Shown: positions 1-8,585, numbered from the stretch's first letter. The stretch: DNA of 64,000 bases from an uncultured Flavobacterium sp. (GCF_963422545.1 NZ_OY730260.1:124001-188000), one strand, 5' to 3'. The notes: a model not told the origin generated them from the letters alone. Numbers and translations are program-made.

Positions 1-826
1 GAGTTCCTGCCTCAAATTTATGAGGAAGATCTGCATAAGTTGTTTTTTCGAAAGTAACCTCTTTAATCATTTCACCGCCACCTTGATAAGGAGGTAATTT
101 ATTTAACCAGGCTTCTTTCCCGTATAAAATTCCGGTTCCGGTTGGACCGCACATTTTGTGTCCTGAAAAAGCATAAAAATCACAATCTAAATCCTGAACA
201 TCCGGTTTTAAATGTGGAACAGCCTGAGCACCGTCAATTAAAACGGCTGCACCCACAGCATGCGCTTTTTCAATTATATATTTAATAGGATTAATGATTC
301 CTAATGCGTTCGAAATATGATTTACGGTTACAACTTTAGTTTTTTCTGATAACAAAGCATCAAAAGCTTCCATGATCAATTCACCTTCTTCATTCATCGG
401 AATAACTTTTAGCGTCGCTCCGGTTCTCTCACACAACATTTGCCAAGGTACAATATTGCTGTGATGTTCTAAGGAAGAAACCACAACTTCGTCACCAGGT
501 TTTAAAATTGAAGCAAAACCATTTGTTACTAAATTAATTCCGTGTGTTGTTCCAGATGTGAAAAGAACTTCATGCGAAAATTTAGCATTAATATGATGTT
601 GAATTTTTACTCTCGAAATTTCATAAGCATCTGTTGCCAATTGACTTAATGTATGAACGCCACGATGAATGTTTGCATTTATTTCCTTATAATATGTTGC
701 AATCGCATCAATCACGATTTGTGGTTTTTGTGAGGTTGCTCCGTTGTCGAAATAAACCAAGGGTTTTCCGTTTACTTTTTCCGAAAGTATCGGAAAATCA
801 GCTCTTATTTTTTGGATGTCTAACAT
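1..826 (-). CDS. sufS: SufS cysteine desulfurase, C-terminal part cut off by window edge
   Basis: Reading the minus strand from the ATG at 826 gives an uninterrupted frame to base 1, about 275 residues. It begins MLDIQKIRADFPIL and continues through NGKPLVYFDNGATSQKP. This is the class V aminotransferase-fold SufS/CsdA family, which removes sulfur from cysteine using PLP. Visible hallmarks are the GTTHGINLV substrate loop, the SSLEHHSN histidine region, the IDGAQAVPH aspartate that pairs with PLP, and SGHKMCGPTG with the PLP-binding lysine. The active-site cysteine loop lies past the left edge. It reads the same way as sufBCD but is separated from sufD by a plus-strand gene group. A TACTTTTG element (852-859) suggests it has its own promoter. 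The family assignment is firm; completeness cannot be judged. Confidence 0.93.
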   Translation of the reverse strand, partial: MLDIQKIRADFPILSEKVNGKPLVYFDNGATSQKPQIVIDAIATYYKEINANIHRGVHTLSQLATDAYEISRVKIQHHINAKFSHEVLFTSGTTHGINLVTNGFASILKPGDEVVVSSLEHHSNIVPWQMLCERTGATLKVIPMNEEGELIMEAFDALLSEKTKVVTVNHISNALGIINPIKYIIEKAHAVGAAVLIDGAQAVPHLKPDVQDLDCDFYAFSGHKMCGPTGTGILYGKEAWLNKLPPYQGGGEMIKEVTFEKTTYADLPHKFEAGT

Positions 827-851
827 GTCTTATTTAGAAAAATTCTATTTA

Positions 852-859
852 CAAAAGTA
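852..859 (-). promoter_or_regulatory. Candidate -7 promoter element for sufS
   Basis: The minus strand reads TACTTTTG, matching the Bacteroidota -7 consensus TAnnTTTG, 26 bp upstream of the sufS ATG. No TTG lies at the expected 17-23 bp further upstream, so only half of the promoter is visible. It would let sufS be transcribed separately from sufABCD. Confidence 0.35.
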
Positions 860-1048
860 CTAAAAACTAAATTGGTTTCTACAGCGATTCTATAATTTCC
901 TTTTATAGTACTATTGATTGCAGACTTAAATGTTGATTCCGTAAAAATCAATTCAGTTTTCTGAATTATCTGAATCAGATTTATATTTTGAGTTCTAATA
1001 TCGTGAAGATAAATTATTTATATTGCAGTAAAAATATCTTAAATCATT

Positions 1049-2398
1049 ATGAAAAAATTCCTTAAAGTATTTGCGCTTGTTTTGATTCTTGCTTTTTTGT
1101 ATTTCGGATTCACCACTTATCCTAAACTTGAATTGATTTCTGGTTTTTCGGCAAAAAGTGTTGCCTCTGGACATTTTATTGATAATCGTTCGAAAGAATT
1201 AATTGAAAAAACCGATAATGATATTGAATTACTTGATTTGGCAACTAACACTATTAATGAAGCAGGAAAGTTTGCAACATCTGAGGTTTATGGTTTAAAA
1301 GAGAGAAAAGCAATTTATAGAGAAGGTTTAGGCGCAACGTTAATCGATGATAATTTTGATGTTTCGAAACCGTATTTACTTCCAAAACGAACTAAATTAG
1401 TAAATAATCTTCCCTTTCCTTACGGGAATAATGAGCCAAAAGATACTTTGTTTTCGAACGTTGATTATTCAAAATTAAAGAAAGCCGTTGATGATTCTTT
1501 TGATAAAAGCGGAGGAAAAGCAAAACGTACACGTGCTGTTGTGGTTTTATATAAAGATAAATTGATTGCCGAAAAATATGATACCGGTTTTAATAAAGAC
1601 AGTAAAATTTTAGGCTGGTCGATGACAAAAAGTATTACAAGTTCGGCTTTTGGAGTTTTAGCCAAACAAGGAAAAATAGACATTTATAAACCAGCTCCAA
1701 TTGCAGAATGGCAAAAAGATGATCGTAAAATTATCACGATAAACGATTTGCTTCATATGAATTCCGGTTTAGAATGGGAAGAGGATTACAGTACGATTTG
1801 TGATGCGACAATAATGCTATTTAAGTCAGAAGATATGGGGAAGGTGCAAATGGACAAACCGGCTCAATTTAAGCCAAACACACACTGGAATTATTCGTCT
1901 GGAACAACCAATTTATTATCCCGAATTTTAAGAAGTCAGTTTAAAACGCAACAAGAATATCTTGACTTTTGGTACAGCGCCGTAATCGACAAAATAGGAA
2001 TGAACTCGATGGTTGTAGAACAAGATATGACAGGAACTTTTGTAGGTTCGTCTTACGGATGGGCAACGCCAAGAGATTGGTCAAAATTTGGACTATTATA
2101 TCTGCGTAAAGGAAATTGGAATGGCGAACAAATCCTTGATGTAAGCTGGGTAAAATATACATCAACACCAACAAATACTTCTAAGGGCAAATATGGCGCG
2201 CAATTTTGGTTAAACGCAGGAGGAAAATTTCCGGATGTTCCTCGTGATATGTTTTATTGCAGCGGTTATCAAGGGCAAATGGTGGCGATTATTCCGTCTT
2301 TGGATATGGTAATCGTGAGAATGGGAGTGAAGGAGGAAGAACCCGGATTTGATTTTAATGGGTTTTTGAAAGGGATAATTGATAGTGTGAAGAAATAA
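1049..2398 (+). CDS. Membrane-anchored serine hydrolase (beta-lactamase/class C family)
   Basis: 449 residues. An N-terminal hydrophobic segment (about residues 5-22) suggests a signal anchor, so the catalytic domain should face the periplasm. The serine beta-lactamase/penicillin-binding-protein fold is shown by the SxxK motif in GWSMTKSITS (about residue 192), a tyrosine motif in HWNYSSGTTN (about 285) and a glycine-rich C-terminal region around FYCSGYQGQM. Members of this family include esterases, peptidases and beta-lactamases, and the sequence does not tell which applies. It lies on the opposite strand to the suf genes and separates sufD from sufS. Two tiny membrane-protein genes follow within 5 bp each and may be co-transcribed. 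Confidence 0.85.
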   Translation: MKKFLKVFALVLILAFLYFGFTTYPKLELISGFSAKSVASGHFIDNRSKELIEKTDNDIELLDLATNTINEAGKFATSEVYGLKERKAIYREGLGATLIDDNFDVSKPYLLPKRTKLVNNLPFPYGNNEPKDTLFSNVDYSKLKKAVDDSFDKSGGKAKRTRAVVVLYKDKLIAEKYDTGFNKDSKILGWSMTKSITSSAFGVLAKQGKIDIYKPAPIAEWQKDDRKIITINDLLHMNSGLEWEEDYSTICDATIMLFKSEDMGKVQMDKPAQFKPNTHWNYSSGTTNLLSRILRSQFKTQQEYLDFWYSAVIDKIGMNSMVVEQDMTGTFVGSSYGWATPRDWSKFGLLYLRKGNWNGEQILDVSWVKYTSTPTNTSKGKYGAQFWLNAGGKFPDVPRDMFYCSGYQGQMVAIIPSLDMVIVRMGVKEEEPGFDFNGFLKGIIDSVKK

Positions 2399-2402
2399 GT
2401 TT

Positions 2403-2579
2403 ATGAATCTATTTTTGAGATCAATTTTGATTTTAGTGGGGGGATTAATAATTATAGTTTTATCTTTTTCTCTGTTAATTCGCATTATTCCATTTTTTGG
2501 AAAATTATTTTTATTTGTAGGTTTAGGAATGATTTTGTTCGGATTCTTTTCTTTGATATTTAATGTTTTTAGAAGATAA
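2403..2579 (+). CDS. Small two-helix membrane protein (58 aa), unrecognised
   Basis: An ATG four bases after the serine hydrolase stop opens a 58-residue frame. It starts MNLFLRSILILVGGL and ends FSLIFNVFRR. Almost the whole protein is two hydrophobic stretches (about residues 6-27 and 34-54) separated by a short polar turn, with basic residues at both ends. I recognise no family. The tight spacing to the upstream gene and to a second 58-residue membrane ORF downstream supports a real three-gene unit, but the low complexity makes it only a probable gene. Confidence 0.5.
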   Translation: MNLFLRSILILVGGLIIIVLSFSLLIRIIPFFGKLFLFVGLGMILFGFFSLIFNVFRR

Positions 2580-2584
2580 TTTAA

Positions 2585-2761
2585 ATGAAAAACAATAAAA
2601 TTTTATTGCCAATTTTTATGATAATTGAGGGTCTTATTTTAAATGGAATAGCTTGGTCAGTGAATATTGGAGGCGATCCAATAAGTACAATTTGTTTGTT
2701 GCTCGGATTAGGATTGTGTTTTTTTGGATTTATTTTACTTATTGTTCGATTGAAAGATTAA
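2585..2761 (+). CDS. Small two-helix membrane protein (58 aa), unrecognised
   Basis: The frame opens five bases after the previous stop, begins MKNNKILLPIFMIIEG and ends FILLIVRLKD. It has two hydrophobic segments (about residues 7-25 and 34-54) and the same length as the preceding gene, without obvious sequence identity to it. A strong hairpin follows directly, consistent with the end of a transcript from the serine hydrolase. No function can be assigned. Confidence 0.5.
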   Translation: MKNNKILLPIFMIIEGLILNGIAWSVNIGGDPISTICLLLGLGLCFFGFILLIVRLKD

Positions 2762-2775
2762 GTATAACCCATAAA

Positions 2776-2808
2776 AAACCCGACAGGTTTCAAAAACCTG
2801 TCGGGTTT
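2776..2808. terminator. 15-bp palindromic hairpin (CCCGACAGG family), bidirectional terminator
   Basis: Two perfect 15-base arms (2776-2790, 2794-2808) containing ACCCGACAGGTTT and its complement enclose a 3-base loop. The site lies between convergent genes (a small ORF on the plus strand and sufD on the minus strand). The same arms recur at 31632-31664, also between convergent genes, so this is a reused terminator-like element. Confidence 0.7.
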
Positions 2809-2829
2809 GTCTTTTAAGAACAGATATTT

Positions 2830-4146
2830 CTACAAATCGAATCCTAAATTCACGCCTAACTTTGTAGCAATGATTTTAGTAATACGTTGTTTTAATTCCG
2901 GTATTTTGATGCTTTCGATAACAGCATTTGAGAATGCGTACATCAATAAAGCTTTAGCTTCTTTTTTAGGGATTCCACGTGATTGCATATAGAACATCGC
3001 TGTTTCGTCTAATTGTCCAACAGTACAACCGTGTGAACATTTTACATCATCAGCAAAAATCTCTAATTGCGGTTTTGCGTTGATAGTTGCTTTGTCACTC
3101 AATAAAATGTTGTTGCTTTTTTGGAAAGCATTTGTTTTTTGAGCTTCTTTTTCTACCAAAACTTTTCCATTGAAAACTCCAGTTGAACGATCAGAAAAAA
3201 TTCCTTTATAGTCCTGGAAACTTTCGCAATTTGGTGTAGCGTGGTTTACCAAAGTATAATGATCAACATGTTGATTGTCGTGTAGGATTGAAATTCCGTT
3301 AAGCGTACTTGTTAATCTTTCTCCAAAGTGATAAAAGTTCAAATTGTTACGCGTTAGGTTTCCTCCAAACGAAAATGTATGTACATAAACATGACTTTCT
3401 TGTTGTTGCGAAACGTAAGTGTTGTCAATTAAATTTGCTTCAAGATTATCGTTTTGAATTTTGTAATAATCTACAATAGCACGTTTTTGAGCAAAAATCT
3501 CTGTAACCGAATTGGTTAATACTGGATTTTCATTCAAACTTTGGTGACGCTCAATAATTTGAACATGAGAATTCTCTCCTACAATAATCAAATTTCTAGG
3601 CTGAACCAATAATGCAGCTTCGTTTCCAGTTGAGAAGTACATGACTTCAATTGGTTTGTCAGCTACTTTCTTTTGTGGAATATTGATAAAAGCTCCTTCA
3701 TTTGCAAAAGCAGTGTTCAATGAAGTCAAACTTTCATCTTTACTTGCAATTTGATTGAAGTATTTATCAATAATCATTTTATATTTTGGTTTGGTCAATG
3801 CCGATGACATTAAGCAAACATCGATTCCGTCGTGTGTTGTCGAAGACAAATGAGAACTGAAAACACCATCGATAAACACTAATTTATAAGTGTCAATTTC
3901 GTGTAAAAAGTATTTCTTTACATGGTTAAATTCGATTGCATTTTCCTGCTTAGGAAAAACCGTAAAGTCATTTTTTAAGATGGCATTTAACGATGTGTAT
4001 TTCCAAGCTTCTTCTTTTTTGGTTGGGAAACCTTTATCTTCAAAGTTTTTTAGTGCTTTGGTGCGAATATCATGTAAATCTGAATGTACATCGACACGCT
4101 CTTCAAAAGCCATAAAAGACGATACTAATTTTTCTTTTAAATCCAT
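2830..4146 (-). CDS. sufD: Fe-S cluster assembly protein SufD
   Basis: 438 residues, usual SufD length. SufD forms a heterodimer with SufB inside the SufBC2D scaffold that builds clusters in the cytoplasm. The C-terminal beta-helix family signature is clear: EIFADDVKCSHGCTVG contains the conserved histidine equivalent to the functional His of E. coli SufD. It is followed by FYMQSRGIPKKEAKALLMYAF, the motif shared with SufB. The N-terminal region KKEEAWKYTSL is typical of the family. It lies downstream of sufC with a 65-bp gap holding short tandem heptamers, and is the last gene of the contiguous suf block. Confidence 0.95.
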   Translation of the reverse strand: MDLKEKLVSSFMAFEERVDVHSDLHDIRTKALKNFEDKGFPTKKEEAWKYTSLNAILKNDFTVFPKQENAIEFNHVKKYFLHEIDTYKLVFIDGVFSSHLSSTTHDGIDVCLMSSALTKPKYKMIIDKYFNQIASKDESLTSLNTAFANEGAFINIPQKKVADKPIEVMYFSTGNEAALLVQPRNLIIVGENSHVQIIERHQSLNENPVLTNSVTEIFAQKRAIVDYYKIQNDNLEANLIDNTYVSQQQESHVYVHTFSFGGNLTRNNLNFYHFGERLTSTLNGISILHDNQHVDHYTLVNHATPNCESFQDYKGIFSDRSTGVFNGKVLVEKEAQKTNAFQKSNNILLSDKATINAKPQLEIFADDVKCSHGCTVGQLDETAMFYMQSRGIPKKEAKALLMYAFSNAVIESIKIPELKQRITKIIATKLGVNLGFDL

Positions 4147-4153
4147 TTCTTTA

Positions 4154-4181
4154 GTTATAAGTTATGAGTTATAAGTTATGA
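4154..4181. repeat. Tandem 14-bp repeat between sufC and sufD
   Basis: The heptamers GTTATAA and GTTATGA alternate twice with no gap, giving two identical 14-bp units. Further short direct repeats (CTGTAAACT and related) follow to about 4213. The tract is non-coding and lies between two co-oriented genes. Confidence 0.6.
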
Positions 4182-4211
4182 GTTTTGCAAACTGTAAACT
4201 GTAACTGTAAA

Positions 4212-4958
4212 CTAGTTTTCTGCTTTAATCCAGTCGTATCCTTTTTCTTCCAGTTCGTAGGCTAGTTCTTTTCCGCCGGATTTTACGATTCTTCCGTTGT
4301 AAAGAACGTGAACGAAATCTGGAACGATATAATCTAACAAACGTTGGTAGTGTGTGATAACTATAATCGCGTTTTTTTCGCTTTTTAATTTGTTAACTCC
4401 ATTAGCTACAATTCTTAAAGCGTCGATATCAAGACCAGAATCGGTTTCGTCAAGAATAGCCAGTTTTGGTTCTAACATTGCCATCTGGAAAATTTCGTTT
4501 CTTTTTTTCTCACCACCAGAAAAACCTTCGTTTAATGAACGGGATAAAAATTTACGATCGATTTCTAATAATTCAGATTTCTCACGAATTACTTTTAGCA
4601 TTTCATTTGCAGGCATTTCTTCCTGACCATTTGCTTTACGAGTTTCGTTGATTGCAGTTTTCATGAAGTTTGTAACACTTACTCCAGGAATTTCTACAGG
4701 ATATTGAAAAGAAAGGAAAACACCTTTGTGAGCCCTTTCTTCTGGAGCAAGATCAGCAAGATCTTCTCCGTCTAAAGAAACTGTTCCAGCAGTAACTTCG
4801 TAGTTTTCGTTTCCGGCAATTACAGCCGAAAGTGTACTTTTTCCGGAACCGTTTGGTCCCATGATAGCGTGTACTTCGCCAGCTTTAACTTCTATATTTA
4901 TTCCTTTTAGGATTTCTTTATCACCAATTGCGGCGTGAAGGTTTTTTATTGATAACAT
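4212..4958 (-). CDS. sufC: Fe-S cluster assembly ATPase SufC
   Basis: 248 residues, an ABC-type ATPase that powers the SufBC2D scaffold. Walker A GPNGSGKS is at residues 34-41, the ABC signature appears as GFSGGEKKRNEI, and Walker B as LAILDETDSGLD, where the DE pair and the D-loop are intact. The SufC-specific stretch EKKRNE after the signature separates it from transporter ATPases. It lacks membrane segments, as expected for a cytosolic soluble ABC protein. The upstream neighbour is the flavodoxin-fold gene, 14 bp away, so sufC is separated from sufB by one gene. Confidence 0.97.
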   Translation of the reverse strand: MLSIKNLHAAIGDKEILKGINIEVKAGEVHAIMGPNGSGKSTLSAVIAGNENYEVTAGTVSLDGEDLADLAPEERAHKGVFLSFQYPVEIPGVSVTNFMKTAINETRKANGQEEMPANEMLKVIREKSELLEIDRKFLSRSLNEGFSGGEKKRNEIFQMAMLEPKLAILDETDSGLDIDALRIVANGVNKLKSEKNAIIVITHYQRLLDYIVPDFVHVLYNGRIVKSGGKELAYELEEKGYDWIKAEN

Positions 4959-4972
4959 TGTTTTCTTTTATT

Positions 4973-5467
4973 TTATATAAATGTCAATTCTATTTTTGTT
5001 GTTTGGTTTAGGACGTCGGCATTAAAATGCGCATGACCTAAATATTCCATGCCTAAATAATCGGCTGATTTTTTGAACGGAATGTAAAAACTATCTTCAA
5101 TTTCATTATCGTGCGAGTTTGATATCACACCAATTTTCTTTCCTCTAAGTTTTCGTCCGGTTTCTTTTTCAATTCGGATTAAATCCGAAAAACGATCAAA
5201 GAAAACCTTCATTATTCCACTCATATTATACCAATATATGGGCGTTGCAAAAATTAAAGTGTCGTATTTTTCGATTATTCCTTTTATTAAAGGTAAAAAA
5301 TCGTCTTCTATGTTTTTGCTCTCATAATCATAATAGGATATATTATAATCACTCAGATTAATTACGTCTATTCCTGATTCTTTAGAAATTTCGTCCACAA
5401 TTCTGGTTGTGTTCCCGTTTTTTCTTGATGAACCTAAGATGATGACTTTTTTGTTTTCCATCTTCAA
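4973..5467 (-). CDS. Flavodoxin-fold NAD(P)H-dependent FMN reductase-like protein within the suf operon
   Basis: 164 residues. The N-terminal strand-loop GSSRKNGNTTRIVDEI is the FMN phosphate-binding loop of the NADPH-dependent FMN reductase/flavodoxin_2 family, and ATPIYWYNMSGIMKVFFDR is the second conserved flavin-site motif. The C-terminus is shorter than in many relatives. The start is one base after the sufB stop (an in-frame ATG at 5461 is an alternative), and sufC begins 14 bp downstream, so it should be co-transcribed and possibly translationally coupled with sufB. The location suggests, by inference only, an electron or reduced-flavin supply for cluster assembly. A bystander oxidoreductase remains possible. 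Confidence 0.85.
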   Translation of the reverse strand: MKMENKKVIILGSSRKNGNTTRIVDEISKESGIDVINLSDYNISYYDYESKNIEDDFLPLIKGIIEKYDTLIFATPIYWYNMSGIMKVFFDRFSDLIRIEKETGRKLRGKKIGVISNSHDNEIEDSFYIPFKKSADYLGMEYLGHAHFNADVLNQTTKIELTFI

Positions 5468-5468
5468 A

Positions 5469-6917
5469 TTAACCTACAGATCCTTCTAAAGAAATCTCTA
5501 ATAATTTTTGAGCTTCAACGGCAAATTCCATTGGCAGTTTGTTCAAGACATCTTTACTGAAACCGTTTACAATTAAAGCAATTGCTTTTTCAGTTGGGAT
5601 ACCTCTTTGGTTGCAATAAAAAACCTGATCTTCTCCAATTTTACTTGTCGTTGCTTCGTGTTCTATCTTAGCCGATGGATTTCTACTTTCGATATAAGGG
5701 AAAGTATGCGCTCCACAATTGTTTCCCATTAAAAGAGAATCACATTGTGAAAAGTTTCTTGCGTTTTCAGCTCTAGGGCTAATTTGCACTAATCCACGGT
5801 AACTGTTTTGTGATTTACCAGCTGAGATACCTTTAGAAATAATAGTCGATTTAGTATTTTTTCCTAAATGGATCATTTTAGTTCCCGTATCAGCTTGTTG
5901 GTGATTATTGGTAACGGCAATTGAATAAAATTCTCCTACCGAGTTGTCTCCTTTTAATACACAAGAAGGATATTTCCAGGTTACAGCAGAACCTGTTTCT
6001 ACCTGTGTCCATGAAATTTTAGCGTTTGTTTCGCATAAACCTCTTTTGGTTACAAAATTAAAAACTCCACCTTTACCTTCTTTATTTCCAGGATACCAGT
6101 TTTGAACAGTCGAGTATTTAATCTCTGCATCATCCAAAGCGATTAATTCAACTACAGCAGCGTGCAATTGATTTTCGTCACGACTTGGAGCAGTACAACC
6201 CTCTAAGTATGAAACATAACTTCCTTCATCTGCAATAACAAGAGTTCTTTCAAATTGTCCTGTTCCTGCCTGATTGATTCTAAAGTAAGTTGAAAGTTCC
6301 ATTGGGCAGCGAACGCCTTTTGGAATATAACAGAAACTTCCGTCAGAGAAAACCGCTGAGTTTAATGCTGCATAGAAGTTGTCTCTTTGAGGTACAACAG
6401 TTCCTAAATGTTTACGAACTAATTCAGGATGCTCTTTTATTGCTTCTGAAATTGGACAGAAAATAATTCCTTTTTCAGCTAATGTTTTTTTGAATGTAGT
6501 TGCTACAGAAACAGAATCGACAACAATATCCATAGCGACATTGTTCATCATTTTTTGTTCATCGACAGAGATACCTAGCTTTTTGTACATTTCTAAAAGT
6601 TCCGGATCAACATCGTCCAGTGTTTTGTTAGGATCAACTTGTTTTGGAGCTGAATAATAAGATATTGCCTGAAAATCCGGTTTTTCGTAACGAACGTTTG
6701 CCCATTCTGGCTCAATCATTTCTTTCCACGCACGAAAAGCCTCAATGCGCCAATCGGTCATCCATTCAGGTTCTTCTTTTTTAAGCGAAATAGCTCTTAC
6801 GATATCTTCGTTTAAGCCAATAGGAAATGTATCCGATTCAATGTCAGTATAAAATCCGTATTCGTATTCTTTAGTTTCGAGTTCGATTTTTAAATCGTCT
6901 TCAGTGTATTTGCTCAT
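5469..6917 (-). CDS. sufB: Fe-S cluster assembly protein SufB
   Basis: 482 residues, full family length. SufB is the scaffold subunit that receives persulfide and hosts the nascent cluster. The C-terminal motif QVFYCNQRGIPTEKAIALIVNGF carries the cysteine equivalent to the essential Cys405 of E. coli SufB, and the core beta-helix region contains FCYIPKGVRCPMELSTYFRIN, characteristic of SufB. It is preceded by an A-type carrier gene (gap 86 bp) and followed one base later by the flavodoxin-fold reductase gene. No frameshift or missing motif is seen. Confidence 0.97.
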   Translation of the reverse strand: MSKYTEDDLKIELETKEYEYGFYTDIESDTFPIGLNEDIVRAISLKKEEPEWMTDWRIEAFRAWKEMIEPEWANVRYEKPDFQAISYYSAPKQVDPNKTLDDVDPELLEMYKKLGISVDEQKMMNNVAMDIVVDSVSVATTFKKTLAEKGIIFCPISEAIKEHPELVRKHLGTVVPQRDNFYAALNSAVFSDGSFCYIPKGVRCPMELSTYFRINQAGTGQFERTLVIADEGSYVSYLEGCTAPSRDENQLHAAVVELIALDDAEIKYSTVQNWYPGNKEGKGGVFNFVTKRGLCETNAKISWTQVETGSAVTWKYPSCVLKGDNSVGEFYSIAVTNNHQQADTGTKMIHLGKNTKSTIISKGISAGKSQNSYRGLVQISPRAENARNFSQCDSLLMGNNCGAHTFPYIESRNPSAKIEHEATTSKIGEDQVFYCNQRGIPTEKAIALIVNGFSKDVLNKLPMEFAVEAQKLLEISLEGSVG

Positions 6918-7003
6918 TATTTTAATGTTGTCTTAAAGTTTTTAAAGTCTAAAGTTTGAGAGCCAATTGCGGTCTTCAAGACTTTATGGCTTTCGGTTTT
7001 TGA

Positions 7004-7333
7004 CTAAAGAGAGAATGATTCTCCACAACCACAAGTTCTGCTTGCATTAGGATTATTAAATACAAAACCTTTTCCGTTTAATCCGCCTGAGAACTCAAGT
7101 ATTGTTCCGGCTAAATATAGAAATGATTTTTTTTCAACTGCAATTGTTATATCATTGTCTACAAAAATTTTATCGTCTTCGCCTTTGGTTTTGTCAAATT
7201 TTAAATCATATGACAAACCAGAGCATCCACCACTTTTTACTCCTACACGTACATAGTCGCTAGCGGCATCAAAACCATCATCTTTCATCAAATCGATGAT
7301 TTTCTTTTTGGCTGTATCAGAAACTTTTATCAT
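7004..7333 (-). CDS. sufA: A-type iron-sulfur carrier (HesB/IscA/SufA family)
   Basis: 109 residues, standard length. The three conserved cysteines of A-type carriers are present: GGCSG around residue 38 and the C-terminal SRTCGCGESFSL. Such proteins accept Fe-S clusters from the SufBCD scaffold and pass them to apoproteins. As the first gene of the suf cluster it fits SufA by position; sequence alone does not separate SufA, IscA and ErpA. A TATCTTTG element lies about 110 bp upstream. Confidence 0.88.
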   Translation of the reverse strand: MIKVSDTAKKKIIDLMKDDGFDAASDYVRVGVKSGGCSGLSYDLKFDKTKGEDDKIFVDNDITIAVEKKSFLYLAGTILEFSGGLNGKGFVFNNPNASRTCGCGESFSL

Positions 7334-7658
7334 TGTTTATGGTATTTGTTTTTATGTTTTCATTTGAATTTACAGCCAAAAAAGTAATCCAATGGTTACT
7401 TTTTAAAGTGCTGTATTTCAATGTTGAAATGAAATTATCTGCAAAGATACGACTTAAAAACCTTTTTCCATAACGGTTCACATTATTATAACAAATGTTA
7501 AAATAGATAGAACTTATTTTGGTGTTTGAAACCCTGGAATATAAAATTGTATTGGTGTATAGTTAGGTGTTTTTATGTTTTTTAAAGTTAAAAACCCGTA
7601 TTTATACCTGTCTCCAGTGGCGAAACATTAGTAATTTTGCAAAAAATTGTGAGTAATT
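7334..7658. other. Divergent intergenic region between suf operon and coiled-coil gene
   Basis: 325 bp with no credible ORF. On the minus strand TATCTTTG (7442-7449) is a good -7 element for the suf operon, though no TTG is seen 17-23 bp further upstream. It would leave a leader of about 100 nt. That leader contains a short inverted repeat (AAAAGTAA near 7379-7386 with TTACTTTT near 7395-7402). On the plus strand TAATTTTG (7632-7639) is a -7-like element for the next gene. Nothing resembling a known riboswitch was recognised. Confidence 0.45.
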
Positions 7659-8585
7659 ATGGAAAAACATTACAAGAGTAAGTGGATAAAAGCACTTTTA
7701 GCAGTATTTTTTGTTTTTGTAATAGGTGCTACAGTCTTTGTTTTTAGTAGAGTGCCAAATGAAAATGTTGAGAAAACTAAAGATGTATCTAAAAGTAAGG
7801 AAAATCTAAAATTAAGTTTGGAAGCGCTTGCGCAGAAGAATATTTTAGATTCTTTAACGACCCTAAAACAGGCTTATGATGTTGCTATACTTGAGAAAAC
7901 ATCATTGGCACAACAACTAGAAATAGAAAAGGAAAATGTTGAAAATTTGATAGAAATCATTAAGGCTTCCAAGAATCCTTCAATTGAACAAATTTATATT
8001 TATCGAAAACAGCTTTCAAAGATGAACGCTTCGGTAGTATCGAGAGGTATAGAAGTTAAAAATTTAAAATCTCAGAATAAAAATTTGTTAACTGAAATTG
8101 AAAGTCAAAATCTTGTCATGTACAAACAAAAGGTTGAAAATGACACTTTGATTTCGAAGCAAAAAAAATTAGAATCAACACTAAAAGATGCTTCAAGATT
8201 GTCCTTGAATAGTTTTAAAGTAATTGCGCTTCGAGAGAAAAAATCGGGAAAAGAACTGGAAACATACAAAGCAAAAAGTACAAAGAGGTTTAAAGTGAGT
8301 TTTTCTATTAATGGGAATTCAGTTGCTAAAACAGGAAAAAGAATTTTTTATATTCAGGTTCTGGACCAAAAGAACACTGTTTTGGGCGAGAATAAGCTAA
8401 TTGAATTTGGAAATGATAAAGCTTTAGTTTACAGTTTTATTGTTGCAGTCGATTTTCAGGGTAAACCTGCAAATGTCTATGGAGTTTTAAACTCGGATGA
8501 AAATCCATTTGCTAAAGGAACTTATTTTGTCAACTTCTTCGACAAACAAGAAATAATGGGAAGCGCATCAATCACGCTGGAATAA
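7659..8585 (+). CDS. Single-pass membrane protein with periplasmic coiled coil, unrecognised
   Basis: 308 residues, no family recognised. A basic N-terminus (MEKHYKSKWIK) precedes one transmembrane helix (about 11-29). Residues about 40-175 are rich in Leu, Lys, Glu and Gln with heptad character (for example LEIEKENVENLIEIIKASK and later KLESTLKDASRLSLN), indicating a long coiled coil. The last 110 residues look like a beta-rich globular domain (FKVSFSINGNSVAKTGKRIF onward). The positive-inside pattern puts the coiled coil and the C-domain in the periplasm. It is monocistronic, and its neighbours give no functional clue. Confidence 0.7.
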   Translation: MEKHYKSKWIKALLAVFFVFVIGATVFVFSRVPNENVEKTKDVSKSKENLKLSLEALAQKNILDSLTTLKQAYDVAILEKTSLAQQLEIEKENVENLIEIIKASKNPSIEQIYIYRKQLSKMNASVVSRGIEVKNLKSQNKNLLTEIESQNLVMYKQKVENDTLISKQKKLESTLKDASRLSLNSFKVIALREKKSGKELETYKAKSTKRFKVSFSINGNSVAKTGKRIFYIQVLDQKNTVLGENKLIEFGNDKALVYSFIVAVDFQGKPANVYGVLNSDENPFAKGTYFVNFFDKQEIMGSASITLE

